Assembly (NCBI GenBank): GCA_902362365.1
Contig: CABIVQ010000016.1
Coordinates: forward strand, 1 to 56,785
Direction of reading: 5' to 3'
Source: Clostridiaceae bacterium
Lineage (GTDB): Bacteria; Bacillota; Clostridia; Peptostreptococcales; Peptostreptococcaceae
Length of the DNA: 56,785 bases
In this document: positions 24,393 through 34,330 of the stretch, piece by piece
How positions within the stretch are numbered: position 1 is the first letter of the stretch
How the letters are laid out: each line of letters begins with the position of its first letter
Translations under genes and position numbers: made by a program
The notes under the pieces: model-generated
Database searches by the model: none
Seen by the model: only the letters and a program-made list of their open reading frames with translations
Told to the model about the DNA's origin: nothing

Positions 24393-26156
24393 CTATATCA
24401 CTACACTATATGATTTTGACTTTTCAAAAATCTTCTTATCATCATATACAAATAAAACTACATTTTCATTTTTATCTAGATTTCTATGTATATCTTCCTT
24501 TAACTCTAAAATATTAAAGTTAAATGTTTCAAAGTGAACGTATTTAATCATATGCTTAGCTGGTTTATTTTCAAATTTAGGTAAGTATTTAATCACATTG
24601 TCATTATCTTGTAAAAATACATGACATCTATTTTTAAAGTCTTCCATATCTCTTTTATTAAAGAATTGTGGTAAATTAGATGTCTTACCTAATGATATGT
24701 AATCGTATTTTAGTATATCATTAAATAATTCACTATTCACATTTATTTTTTCATTATAGAAGTCTAATAATATTTTATATAACTGATTTTTACCTTGAGC
24801 CATATCAAAATATCCATTAATATCAAAGTAAGTTGCAAAATCTTCAAAGAATTTAAATGGACTTTCGCTATAAAAATTCTTAATTATATATCTCATTGAT
24901 AGGACAAAGTTTTTTGAGTTATAGTATTTTTCTAATATCTCTTCTATATCTTTTAACTTTAATATTTGCTCGTAACTTATATAATCGTTATATAAAATTT
25001 CATATGGAGCATAATCCTTATATCTATATCCATGTTCTTTAGCTGTATTTCTTACACCTGTACCTTTTATCATCTTAAGGAAACCTAGTTGTAAATGCTC
25101 TATTCCTAAATTAAATACATCATTGAATGAGTTTTCAAAACTTGTATAATCTTCATAAGGAAGACCTGCAATTAAATCTAAGTGTTGATGTATATTTCTA
25201 TAAGAGGCAACTTTTTGAACAACATAAGATAATTTTTTAAAGTCATCTCTTCTTCCAACTGCATCTAAAGTCTTTTGATTTGTCGATTGAACTCCAATCT
25301 CAAACTGGAATAAACCTTCTTTACAATCTTTTAAAAACTCTAACGTATCTTCATCTAATAAATGTGCAGTTACCTCAAAATGATATGTTGTATAATCATT
25401 GTCATGTTCCATAAGGAACTTCATTATTTCTTGAGCAAACTTCTTATTCGCATTAAAAGTTCTGTCAATAAATTTAATTTGAGATACTCTTGCATCAATT
25501 AATTTTTTCAAATCCCTTTTTACTCTATCAATACTAAAGTATCTCAATCCTTTTAGAGTTGATGATAAACAATATTGACAATTAAAAGGACAACCTCTTG
25601 ATGTTTCATAATAAACAATTCTGTTTTCATATTCTTTTGGGTCTAAATTCTCATATGGACTAGGTATTTCATCTAAGTTTTGTAGTAAGGCTTTAGGCTT
25701 ATTTACTATTACTTCATCATTATTTCTGTAAACTATTCCTTCTACATCTTCAATATTTTTTTGACCTAATAAGTGTTCTACTAAATCTCTAAAAACTAAT
25801 TCTCCTTCTCCAAATAGTATGTAGTCTATGAAAGGATATTTTTCCATTGCATCTGCACTATCATAAGTTACTTCCGGACCACCTAGTGCTATTTTTATAT
25901 TAGGATTTACTTTTTTTAAGTTTTCACAAATTTTAGCCGTATCATATACATTCCATATATATGTAGAAAACAATACAACATCATAATTATTTCTATATAT
26001 ATCCTTTAAGATATAATCTAAGTCATTATTTATTGTGTACTCTCTTATATCTACTGGTAGTAAATCTTTTACAAATTCTTTCAGATATCTTATTGCCAAA
26101 TTTGTATGAATAAACTTAGAGTTTAATGTGGTTAATAATATTTTCAAATATTTCAC
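24393..26156 (-). CDS. Cobalamin-binding-domain radical SAM protein (DUF4080 type)
   Basis: The 587-residue protein begins with a B12-binding-like domain (ILLTTLNSKFIHTNLAIRYL, VVLFSTYIWNV, IALGGPEVTYDS). The radical SAM motif follows in TSRGCPFNCQYCLSS (CxxxCxxC). The C-terminal 180 residues resemble DUF4080. The usual DxHxxG of base-off B12 binding is not obvious, so cobalamin may be bound base-on or not at all. Substrate is unknown; many relatives act as methyltransferases or in tRNA/cofactor modification. Confidence 0.8.
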   Translation of the reverse strand: MKYLKILLTTLNSKFIHTNLAIRYLKEFVKDLLPVDIREYTINNDLDYILKDIYRNNYDVVLFSTYIWNVYDTAKICENLKKVNPNIKIALGGPEVTYDSADAMEKYPFIDYILFGEGELVFRDLVEHLLGQKNIEDVEGIVYRNNDEVIVNKPKALLQNLDEIPSPYENLDPKEYENRIVYYETSRGCPFNCQYCLSSTLKGLRYFSIDRVKRDLKKLIDARVSQIKFIDRTFNANKKFAQEIMKFLMEHDNDYTTYHFEVTAHLLDEDTLEFLKDCKEGLFQFEIGVQSTNQKTLDAVGRRDDFKKLSYVVQKVASYRNIHQHLDLIAGLPYEDYTSFENSFNDVFNLGIEHLQLGFLKMIKGTGVRNTAKEHGYRYKDYAPYEILYNDYISYEQILKLKDIEEILEKYYNSKNFVLSMRYIIKNFYSESPFKFFEDFATYFDINGYFDMAQGKNQLYKILLDFYNEKINVNSELFNDILKYDYISLGKTSNLPQFFNKRDMEDFKNRCHVFLQDNDNVIKYLPKFENKPAKHMIKYVHFETFNFNILELKEDIHRNLDKNENVVLFVYDDKKIFEKSKSYSVVI

Positions 26157-26306
26157 CTCTTTATCAATATTGTCTATATTTTATCTTGTATTTAAGTTAA
26201 AATAATTTATATAAACTATCATAATTCTACTTTTTAAAAGGGTTTTTATTGTTTTTTGTAGAATATTAGTTTATTAATTACTATATATTTAGAAAGGAAG
26301 TTTATT

Positions 26307-26507
26307 ATGGAATTAATCGATCAAGTATCTATCAATGCCTTATCAAAAAGGGATTTATTACTTATAATAAAAGCATTAGAATTTACTAACGAAAATACAA
26401 ACCTTAATGATTTTATTGAACTTAGAAATAGTATAGTAAAAGAATTATGTTTCTTAACCAATACTACAGAAGAAGTTTTTATAAACTATCTAGAAACTAA
26501 TAATTAA
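26307..26507 (+). CDS. Small hypothetical protein, 66 residues
   Basis: This is one of the few plus-strand genes. The ATG is preceded by GAAAGGAAG at normal spacing. The product (MELIDQVSINALSKRDLLLI, then two predicted helices ending FINYLETNN) is acidic and helical, with no signal or membrane segment. It ends 2 bases from the convergent stop of the next gene. I do not recognise a family. The ribosome site, length and lack of an overlapping ORF support it being real. Confidence 0.6.
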   Translation: MELIDQVSINALSKRDLLLIIKALEFTNENTNLNDFIELRNSIVKELCFLTNTTEEVFINYLETNN

Positions 26508-26509
26508 GT

Positions 26510-27433
26510 TTAAGATTTTTTAAACTTTAATACATAGATTCCAGATTTAGCTTTTATTTTTATACTAAGTATGTTTTCACTAAATTCTTTTGATATAACT
26601 TTTATTTGATTAAATATCGAGTCTATGTAAACATCGCCTTCATTTAATTTAATTAATTCTCGTGGGTCAGATGTTTTGCTGTATATTTTTTTGTTAATTT
26701 TATATGATCTTAACTTAGTTATGTACTCTGACATTGACGAAACAAAATCTATATTATCTATATTTATGTGGATTTCATCTCCTAGGATAGATAATATAGA
26801 TTTTTTTATACTCTTAATTCCTTCATTTTCTACTTCTCTATCTTCTATATAAATGTCATATAAAATATTTAAAATTGTAGATATTATTCTATTATCATCA
26901 TAATCTTCATTGTTTTCATCTATAAATTTATCTATAGTTTGTAAAGTATTAATTCTACTCATCTGGAACTTAATCATTTGAGGTTTATCTAACTCTATAG
27001 ATAGACCTATTATTCTTTCTTTAATTCCCTGTAATAACTCTTCATAACTAATATTTTTATTGTCTACTAAGCTATGTATTATGCTATTATATATAACTGA
27101 ACCTAATATATAATCAAACATCTTTACTTCTTTTTTCAAATATTTAGCATATTTTTGAATTAATGATATTGCTTCATCTTGTGATCTATCAATATTCGTA
27201 TTTGCAAGTATTGCTGGTAATATTAGATTTAAAATAGAATTGTAACTTGGTATTTCACCATAAAATCTATAATAAATTAACTCATCTTTTAAACGATTAC
27301 TGTCTATATATACATATCTATTTTTCCCATCATCGACTAAACATTTAGTATTTATAATCATTAAATCCTTAAGATTTTTATCATTTATGTCAAAGGCTGC
27401 TAAGTAGCATTTTTTTATTATATTATCCTTCAT
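26510..27433 (-). CDS. Hypothetical protein, 307 residues
   Basis: This is a Lys/Ile/Asn-rich, mostly helical cytoplasmic protein without a signal peptide. A short beta-rich C-terminus (GDVYIDSIFNQIKVISKEF, ILSIKIKAKSGIYVLKFK) follows a helical body. No catalytic motif or family is recognised. It stands alone between argS and the convergent small ORF. Confidence 0.55.
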   Translation of the reverse strand: MKDNIIKKCYLAAFDINDKNLKDLMIINTKCLVDDGKNRYVYIDSNRLKDELIYYRFYGEIPSYNSILNLILPAILANTNIDRSQDEAISLIQKYAKYLKKEVKMFDYILGSVIYNSIIHSLVDNKNISYEELLQGIKERIIGLSIELDKPQMIKFQMSRINTLQTIDKFIDENNEDYDDNRIISTILNILYDIYIEDREVENEGIKSIKKSILSILGDEIHINIDNIDFVSSMSEYITKLRSYKINKKIYSKTSDPRELIKLNEGDVYIDSIFNQIKVISKEFSENILSIKIKAKSGIYVLKFKKS

Positions 27434-27559
27434 AAATATTATACTCCTCAGTAATACTATATAATAATTAGTCTTATCAACTAATATATTTAATATACCT
27501 TGTCTTTCCTATATATCGCCTCTAAATGTAATAAAGTATAGGTTATATAACGTAGCGAA

Positions 27560-27596
27560 GGGCTGATATATAATTTTAGAAATTATATATCAGCCC
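27560..27596. repeat. Perfect 17-bp palindrome with 3-base loop downstream of argS
   Basis: GGGCTGATATATAATTT and its exact complement enclose TAG. The flanks GTAGCGAA and CGAGCGCCCCGG are far more GC-rich than the surrounding DNA. It lies 37 bases after the argS stop on the minus strand but is followed there by CTTCGCTACG, not Ts. It may terminate argS transcription in an unusual way or be one copy of a dispersed palindromic repeat. Confidence 0.6.
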
Positions 27597-27632
27597 GAGC
27601 GCCCCGGTTATAATCTATATTTTAAACACTTA

Positions 27633-29333
27633 TTACATTCTTTCTGGTGCGTGCATTCCTAATAATTTAAGTCCATTTTCTAATGTTTGTCTAGTTGCAG
27701 CAACTAAAGCAAGTCTAGCCTTTCTTACTTCAATATCATCTACTAATATTGGATTATCATGGTAGAATTTATTAAATGCTTGAGCTAAATCTAGTACGAA
27801 TCTAGTTACTATATGTGGCTCATTTCTATTTAATGCAGACACTATGTTTTTATTAAATGAAGCTATTGTTTTTAATACTTCTACACTATCTTCATTTGTT
27901 AATAGTTCATAATTAATATCTGAAGCTACTTCTTCATTAGCTTTTCTTAACACTGCGCAACATCTAGCATGAGTATATTGAACATATGGTCCAGTTTCAC
28001 CTTCAAAGCTTAATGTTCTTTCCCAAGAGAAAGTATAATCCTTGATTCTACTGTTAGATAACTCTTGGAACACTACAGCTCCAACCCCTACTTGCTTAGC
28101 TATTGTATCTACATTTTTAGCCTCTGGGTTTTTAGCTAACATTGTTTCTTTTGTCTTTTCTATAGCTTGTTTTAAAACATCCTCTAAGAATACTACTCTA
28201 CCTTTTCTAGTAGACATAGTTCCTTCTTCTAATGCAACCATTCCAAATGGAACGTGTATTAAGTCTTTAGCCCACTCAAATCCTACAAGTTCTAAGACTT
28301 TAAATAATTGTTGGAAATGTAACGCTTGTTGAGATCCAACTACATATATACACTTATCAAAATTGTAAGTGTTCTTTCTATATACTGCTGCTGCTAAATC
28401 TCTAGTCATATATAAAGTTGAACCATCATTTTTTGTTATTAACGCTGGTGGCATATTATACGCTTCTAAATCAACTACGTTAGTTCCTTGAGATTCCTGT
28501 AATAATCCTTTTTCTTTTATAGTTTCTATTACAGTATCCATCTTATCAGAATAGAAACTTTCTCCATTGTAAGAATCAAATTGTATATCTAATAAATCAT
28601 ATACTCTAGCAAATTCTTTTAAACTTTCATCTCTAAACCATTGCCATAATTCTTTAGCTTCTGGATCTCCGTTTTCTAACTTTGTAAACCAAGCTCTAGC
28701 TTCATCTTCCATTTCTGGTTTTTCTTCAGCTTCATCATGGAATCTTATGTATAATTTTAATAACTCTGGTATTGGGTTAGATTCTACAGTCTCTTTATCT
28801 CCCCATAACTTAAATGCTACTATAAGTTTTCCGAACTGAGTTCCATAGTCACCTAAGTGATTTACTCTTACAGTATCATATCCTTGAGAATCATATATTT
28901 TGTATAAAGCATTTCCTATAACTGTAGTTCTTATATGACCTATATGGAAAGGCTTTGCTATATTAGGAGATGAAAAATCTATTACTACAGTTTTTCCTTC
29001 TCCCATTTTTCCATGTCCGTATGAATCTTTTTGAGTTAATACATCATTTATAACATTATTAGCTAATTGAGATTTGTTAACAAAGAAGTTTACGTATCCG
29101 CCCATTGGCATAACCTTTGATATATCTCCCTTAGCTTCTATAGTTTCTGATAAGTCACTTGCTATCATGTTAGGAGCTTTTCTAAATACCTTTGCTAATT
29201 TGAAACATGGGAAAGCATAGTCACCCATATCCTTATTTGGTGGTATTTCTATAAGTCCTAATATTTCTTCTAAAGATAAATCTTCTATCTTTTCTTTAAG
29301 GCAATTTGCTATTGCTACCTTGAAATCTTGCAT
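27633..29333 (-). CDS. argS: Arginyl-tRNA synthetase
   Basis: I start at ATG 29333 (MQDFKVAIANCLKEKI), seven bases after AGGAG; the longer frame upstream reads a repetitive GAGAGA ribosome-site region. The 566-residue class I synthetase has the HIGH-type motif in FSSPNIAKPFHIGHIRTTVIG, a KMSTR-type loop in EEGTMSTRKGRVV and the C-terminal anticodon domain ending LGMHAPERM, typical of ArgS. No T-box is seen. It follows a DUF523 gene and mutS2. Confidence 0.95.
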   Translation of the reverse strand: MQDFKVAIANCLKEKIEDLSLEEILGLIEIPPNKDMGDYAFPCFKLAKVFRKAPNMIASDLSETIEAKGDISKVMPMGGYVNFFVNKSQLANNVINDVLTQKDSYGHGKMGEGKTVVIDFSSPNIAKPFHIGHIRTTVIGNALYKIYDSQGYDTVRVNHLGDYGTQFGKLIVAFKLWGDKETVESNPIPELLKLYIRFHDEAEEKPEMEDEARAWFTKLENGDPEAKELWQWFRDESLKEFARVYDLLDIQFDSYNGESFYSDKMDTVIETIKEKGLLQESQGTNVVDLEAYNMPPALITKNDGSTLYMTRDLAAAVYRKNTYNFDKCIYVVGSQQALHFQQLFKVLELVGFEWAKDLIHVPFGMVALEEGTMSTRKGRVVFLEDVLKQAIEKTKETMLAKNPEAKNVDTIAKQVGVGAVVFQELSNSRIKDYTFSWERTLSFEGETGPYVQYTHARCCAVLRKANEEVASDINYELLTNEDSVEVLKTIASFNKNIVSALNRNEPHIVTRFVLDLAQAFNKFYHDNPILVDDIEVRKARLALVAATRQTLENGLKLLGMHAPERM

Positions 29334-29408
29334 GTCATTGCTCCTCTCTCTTTCTCTTATCTTCTTATGGTAAATCAAATCTTAAGTTTTTTCAAGATGT
29401 TTGATTTA

Positions 29409-29852
29409 TTATAAGTCGTTTTCACTAATTACTTTTATATTATTCTCCCTAAGTAATTTAGCTGTTACACCTTCACCTATAATTTTATTACCTGTAAAGC
29501 TTCCATCATATATAAAATTAGAACCACAAGAAGGACTTCCATCTTTTAATATAGCTTCTTTACAGTTATAAATTTTGGCAATTTTTAAGGTTTCATTTGC
29601 ACCTTTTATAAAGTTTCTAGTAACATCTACATATTTATTACTTATAATTTTATAATTTTCATTTATAATTCCATCTTTGTCACATTTAACTATCTCAGAA
29701 GGGTCTCTTGGTGTAGTTAGTCCTCCTAGCTGTTCTGGACACGCAATTACAAATGCTTTATTTTTTAAATGCTCTTTTACCTTAGCATTATCATTGTTCG
29801 ACCCGTTATATTTACAGTCTATTCCTAGTAAGCATGCTGATACTAAAATCAT
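29409..29852 (-). CDS. DUF523 family protein
   Basis: The 147-residue protein shows the DUF523 hallmarks VSACLLGIDCKYNG at the start, CPEQLGGLTTPRDPSEI, and AILKDGSPSCGS in the C-terminal half. The conserved Cys residues (positions 7, 13, 39 and in SPSCGS) suggest metal or substrate binding. Function is not established to my knowledge. It lies between mutS2 and argS, cotranscribed with short gaps. Confidence 0.85.
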   Translation of the reverse strand: MILVSACLLGIDCKYNGSNNDNAKVKEHLKNKAFVIACPEQLGGLTTPRDPSEIVKCDKDGIINENYKIISNKYVDVTRNFIKGANETLKIAKIYNCKEAILKDGSPSCGSNFIYDGSFTGNKIIGEGVTAKLLRENNIKVISENDL

Positions 29853-29873
29853 ATTAATATCTCCTTAATAACT

Positions 29874-32252
29874 TTATTTTAATACCGCTATTGTTACACC
29901 TGCGCCACCTTCACCGTACTGACCAGGTCTTTGAGACTTAACATGTTTATTCTTCTTAAGTACTTCTTGGATTCCTGATTTAAGAACTCCTGTACCTATA
30001 CCATGTATTATTGTAACATATTCTAACCCTGCTACACATGCATCATCTAAATATTTATCAACTTCCATTATAGCTTCTTCTAAATTCATACCTCTTAGAT
30101 CTACTTCACTCTTAACTCTTCCCGATTTTGATTTTATTATGTTTCTAGTTCCCTTAGTTACAGTAGTTTTGACATCTGCCTTTGCCTTTTGTAATGACTT
30201 GAATGGTAAAGTCATTTTCATTATACCAATTTGAACTACGGCTTCTTTCTTTCTTTCATCAACTGAAATTACGCTACCATTTTGATTTAAAGTTATTACC
30301 TTGACTTCGTCTCCAGGTTTTAAGTTTTTAATTTCTTTAGTTGCAACCTTTGGAACTATCATACTTTCAACAGATGGTTGAAGAGCACCCATAGAGCTAG
30401 ATAACTCTTTTCTAAGTGCTTCAATCTTACGATTCTTTTCTTTAGAAGCCATTTCATTTTCCATTTGTCTAAGTTCTTTTATTATATTATCAGCTTCTTC
30501 TTTAGCACCTCTTGTGATTCTAAATGCCTCAGACTTAGCTTGTTCTATTAATTTATCTCTTTGAGATGTTATCTTCGCTAATCTCTCATCATACTCTTGC
30601 TTGACTTTTTCTATCTCAGCCTTTAATTTTTCAGCCTCTTCTCTTTCTTCTATTGCTTTAAGCCTACTTTTTTCAGCCTCTTGAAGAACATCTTCTAATT
30701 CTATATTACTATCATCTATAAATTCTCTAGCTCTTGATATTATATAGTCACTTAAACCTAATTTTTTAGATATTTCAAATGCATTTGATTTACCTGGTAT
30801 TCCCATAAGTAATCTATATGTAGGACTTAAAGTATCTACATCGAACTCAACAGCAGCATTTTCTACACCTTCTTTTGTTAGTGCATAGTTTTTTAGTTCA
30901 GTATAGTGAGTCGTCGCTATACATTTCGCTCCCGCCATTTTTACGTCTTCTAATATAGCTATTGCTAGAGATGCTCCTTCAATAGGGTCAGTTCCCGCAC
31001 CTAATTCATCAAATATTACTAAAGAATTTTCTGTTACATCTTTTAATATAGAAACTATATTTGTCATATGAGACGAGAAAGTAGATAAACTTTGCTCTAT
31101 ACTTTGTTCATCACCAATATCTGCAAATACATTATCAAATACACACATGCTACTTCCATAATTTGCAGGTATATGAAGACCACTTTGTGTCATAAGAGCA
31201 AATAGTCCTACAGTTTTTATAGTTACTGTCTTACCACCCGTATTTGGACCTGTTATTAACAATGTATGGAAGTTTCTTCCTAGATAAATATCATTTGCAA
31301 CTACAGTTTCCGCATCTAATAAAGGATGTCTCCCAGCTTTTATATTTATAAATTTGTCTTCATTTAAGTTCGGTTCTACTGCCTTCATAGCTATAGATAG
31401 TTTTCCTTTAGCAAATGCAAAGTCTAATTTACCTAGTATTTCTTGGTTAGAAATAATATCGTGGCTAATTTCACCTACAAGTGCAGATAACTCAGCTAGT
31501 ATTCTTTCTATCTCTTCTTGTTCTTTTAATCTTAATTGTCTTAATTCATTATTCATATCAACAATACTCATAGGCTCTATAAATAAAGTTGCTCCTGATG
31601 ACGATTGATCATGAACAATTCCAGAAACATAAGATCTATACTCTGCTTTTACAGGAACTACAAATCTATCTCCTCTTACAGATATAATTGCATCTTGTAA
31701 ATATTTTTGATATGTAGTTGATGAAATTATAGAGTTTAACTTAGATCTTATAGATTGATTTTTTTGTACAATTCTTCTTCTTATATCTCTAAGTTCAGAA
31801 GACGCATTATCTGATATTTCTATTTCACTTACTATCGCATTGTAAATTTTATCTTCTACATCTCTATATACATATAATGAATTTGATAATCCTTGAATTA
31901 TAGGGTAGTTAAATTCTTCTTCTTCAATACTTGCTAACGTATTTTTTAGATTTCTAGCAACTCTTAAAGTATCTGCTATTTTTATTAAACTTCCCGGGTC
32001 TAAAGATGCTCCAATTTCCGCTCTTTTTGCTTTATCTTCAATATCGTGTATACCATTTAGACCTACTGATCCTCTTTTTAAAAGTATACCTTGAGCTTGG
32101 CTAGTTTCTTCTAACATATATTTAACTTCTTCATAGTCTGAACTTGGAGTTAAATTTTCTATATATTTTAAACCTAAAGAAGATGAAACTTTTGTCTTTA
32201 ATATGTCAACGATTTTATTAAACTCTAAAACTCTTAATGATTTTTGATTCAT
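29874..32252 (-). CDS. mutS2: Endonuclease MutS2
   Basis: The 792-residue MutS2 contains a core/lever region, a Walker A LITGPNTGGKTVTIKT, signature region FDELGAGTDPIEGA, a long coiled coil (about residues 510-630) and a C-terminal Smr nuclease domain with VDLRGMNLEEA and IHGIGTGVLKSGI. It lacks the mismatch-recognition domain of MutS. The family acts on recombination intermediates and, in Bacillus, on collided ribosomes. Full length, start ATG after AGGAGG. Confidence 0.96.
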   Translation of the reverse strand: MNQKSLRVLEFNKIVDILKTKVSSSLGLKYIENLTPSSDYEEVKYMLEETSQAQGILLKRGSVGLNGIHDIEDKAKRAEIGASLDPGSLIKIADTLRVARNLKNTLASIEEEEFNYPIIQGLSNSLYVYRDVEDKIYNAIVSEIEISDNASSELRDIRRRIVQKNQSIRSKLNSIISSTTYQKYLQDAIISVRGDRFVVPVKAEYRSYVSGIVHDQSSSGATLFIEPMSIVDMNNELRQLRLKEQEEIERILAELSALVGEISHDIISNQEILGKLDFAFAKGKLSIAMKAVEPNLNEDKFINIKAGRHPLLDAETVVANDIYLGRNFHTLLITGPNTGGKTVTIKTVGLFALMTQSGLHIPANYGSSMCVFDNVFADIGDEQSIEQSLSTFSSHMTNIVSILKDVTENSLVIFDELGAGTDPIEGASLAIAILEDVKMAGAKCIATTHYTELKNYALTKEGVENAAVEFDVDTLSPTYRLLMGIPGKSNAFEISKKLGLSDYIISRAREFIDDSNIELEDVLQEAEKSRLKAIEEREEAEKLKAEIEKVKQEYDERLAKITSQRDKLIEQAKSEAFRITRGAKEEADNIIKELRQMENEMASKEKNRKIEALRKELSSSMGALQPSVESMIVPKVATKEIKNLKPGDEVKVITLNQNGSVISVDERKKEAVVQIGIMKMTLPFKSLQKAKADVKTTVTKGTRNIIKSKSGRVKSEVDLRGMNLEEAIMEVDKYLDDACVAGLEYVTIIHGIGTGVLKSGIQEVLKKNKHVKSQRPGQYGEGGAGVTIAVLK

Positions 32253-32430
32253 ACTTCCTCCTTTTTATTACCCTAGTTTATATTGTTTATTTTATGTACA
32301 TTTGTATTATACTATTTATATAGCTATTTATATATTATACATAAACATACATTATTTGTAGTGTATTTTTTTAATTATTAACTTAAAATAGCTGTTTTAA
32401 TACTATTTTACTAAAAGGAGATTATGTTGA

Positions 32431-33876
32431 ATGGAAAAAGTTTTAGGGGGGCTACAGCCTCAACTTGTTTTTAAGTATTTCGAAGAAATATCTCAAATAC
32501 CTAGAGGTTCTGGAAATGAAAAAGGAATAAGTGATTTTCTTTATAACTTTGGTAAATCTTTAGATTTAGAAACAATCCAAGATGAACATTTAAATATTAT
32601 TATTAGAAAACCTGCAACTAAAGGTTACGAAAATGCGCCTTGCGTTATGCTTCAAGGACATATGGATATGGTTTGTGAGAAAAATAAAGATACTGATCAC
32701 GATTTCACTAAAGATCCTATAAAATTAAGAATAGAAGATGGTATGATTTATGCTACTGGTACTACTTTAGGTGCTGACAATGGTATTGCTGTTGCTATGG
32801 GTATGGCTGTTCTTGCTGATAATACTATTGAACATCCTGAAATAGAGTTCTTAGTTACTGTTGATGAAGAAGCTGGTATGAGTGGGGCTATGAATTTAGA
32901 TGGAAAAAATTTAAAAGCTAAATATATATTAAACTTAGATTCAGAAGAGGAAGGTTATATATTAGTTAGTTGTGCTGGTGGTGCTACAGCTATATCTACT
33001 TTACCAGTTGAATATAGTGAAGTATCAGAAGATAAAGCTGCTTTATTAGTTGATATAAAAGGCTTACTTGGCGGTCACTCTGGAATGGATATAATCAAGC
33101 AAAGAGCTAACTCTAATAAACTATTAGGTAGATTATTAAACTTACTAAAGGTTGATTTCGATTTAGCTAAGGTTAGTGGTGGTTCAAAAAATAATGCTAT
33201 TCCTCGTGAATCTGAGTGTATAATCGTAGTTAATAAAAGTGCTGTTGAAGATGTTAAAAATCAAATATCTGAAATTGAAAAAGTATTTAAACGTGAGTTC
33301 AGAACATCTGATCCAGGTCTTGTAATAGAGATTTCAGATACTAAAATTGATAAAGTATTTACTTCTGAATTTAAAGATAAAGTAATAAAAATGTATAACT
33401 TAATGCCTAACGGAATTCAAACTATGAGTATGGACATAGAAGGTTTAGTAGAAAGTTCTACAAACTTAGGAGTTGTAATAAATAGTGATACTGAAGTTCT
33501 ATTTGAAAGTGCAGTCAGAAGTTCAGTTAGCTCCTTAAAAGATGATATTTTAAATAAAATGGATTTATTAACTGACTCTTTAAATGGTAATTTTAGAGTC
33601 GAAAGTGCTTATCCTGCTTGGGAGTATGCTAAAGGTTCTCAACTTGAAAAAATAGCTGTTGATACTTATGAGAAGCTAACTGGTAAAAAGCCTATAATTA
33701 TGGCTATTCATGCTGGTCTTGAGTGTGGTTTATTATTAGATAAAATGCCTGGGGCTGAAGCTATTTCTTTAGGTCCTGATATGTTTGATGTTCACACTCC
33801 TAATGAACATTTAGATATACAATCTACTGAAAATACTTGGAACTACTTACTAGCAATCTTAAAATCTATTAACTAG
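32431..33876 (+). CDS. pepD: Aminoacyl-histidine dipeptidase (PepD, M20 family)
   Basis: The 481-residue metallopeptidase has the M20C signatures LQGHMDMVCEKN (zinc His and Asp), TTLGADNGIAVAMGMA (bridging Asp), VDEEAGMSGA (catalytic Glu and ligand Glu) and HAGLECGLLLDKMPGAEA. It cleaves dipeptides such as carnosine and Xaa-His in the cytoplasm. It is single-gene on the plus strand, divergent from mutS2, and ends in a bidirectional terminator. Confidence 0.95.
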   Translation: MEKVLGGLQPQLVFKYFEEISQIPRGSGNEKGISDFLYNFGKSLDLETIQDEHLNIIIRKPATKGYENAPCVMLQGHMDMVCEKNKDTDHDFTKDPIKLRIEDGMIYATGTTLGADNGIAVAMGMAVLADNTIEHPEIEFLVTVDEEAGMSGAMNLDGKNLKAKYILNLDSEEEGYILVSCAGGATAISTLPVEYSEVSEDKAALLVDIKGLLGGHSGMDIIKQRANSNKLLGRLLNLLKVDFDLAKVSGGSKNNAIPRESECIIVVNKSAVEDVKNQISEIEKVFKREFRTSDPGLVIEISDTKIDKVFTSEFKDKVIKMYNLMPNGIQTMSMDIEGLVESSTNLGVVINSDTEVLFESAVRSSVSSLKDDILNKMDLLTDSLNGNFRVESAYPAWEYAKGSQLEKIAVDTYEKLTGKKPIIMAIHAGLECGLLLDKMPGAEAISLGPDMFDVHTPNEHLDIQSTENTWNYLLAILKSIN

Positions 33877-33890
33877 CATTTCAAAATAAA

Positions 33891-33920
33891 AATAACGGAT
33901 ATTTTTATCCGTTATTTTTA
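33891..33920 (+). terminator. Bidirectional terminator between pepD and the small secreted protein gene
   Basis: AATAACGGATA / TATCCGTTATT with a 4-base loop, followed by Ts on both strands. It ends pepD on the plus strand and the convergent gene at 33931 on the minus strand. Confidence 0.85.
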
Positions 33921-33930
33921 TTAATTATAT

Positions 33931-34326
33931 TTAACCTTCTACTAATTCACCTGTATATTTATTAATTTTGTATATACCTAGACTTATTATATGATCACCA
34001 TCATCAGTTATATTTAGCTCTTCTGTTGATAATTCCTCTTCAGTGTGAGTATGTTCTTCTGAGGTTCCTAGATTAACATTTACATCAATAATATAGTAAT
34101 CACCATCTTCTTTAAAGTCATCATCTGTATTTGTAATATCTTTGCCAAATTCTGATTCCAATATCTTCTTTGCACTTTCTTTTGATATTGGATTTAAATC
34201 CTCAGCTTTCTTTTCTACAAAGTTTTTCTGATTATTAATATTTGATGGTACATTCTTTAATTCTATTGTAGATATTATCACTATTGTTATTAACGATAAC
34301 AAAGCAATCATTATTATTCTCTTCAT
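33931..34326 (-). CDS. Small secreted or membrane-anchored protein, PepSY-like
   Basis: The 131-residue protein begins with a basic-hydrophobic segment (KRIIMIALLSLITIVIIST) that is a signal anchor or uncleaved signal peptide; no lipobox Cys is present. The rest is acidic and extracytoplasmic. It includes ISKESAKKILESEFG and a C-terminal GIYKINKYTGELVEG, which resemble PepSY-type domains, and an EEHTHTEEEL stretch. It starts 4 bases after the U32 gene and is probably cotranscribed with it. Function unknown. Confidence 0.6.
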   Translation of the reverse strand: MKRIIMIALLSLITIVIISTIELKNVPSNINNQKNFVEKKAEDLNPISKESAKKILESEFGKDITNTDDDFKEDGDYYIIDVNVNLGTSEEHTHTEEELSTEELNITDDGDHIISLGIYKINKYTGELVEG

Positions 34327-34330
34327 TGTC

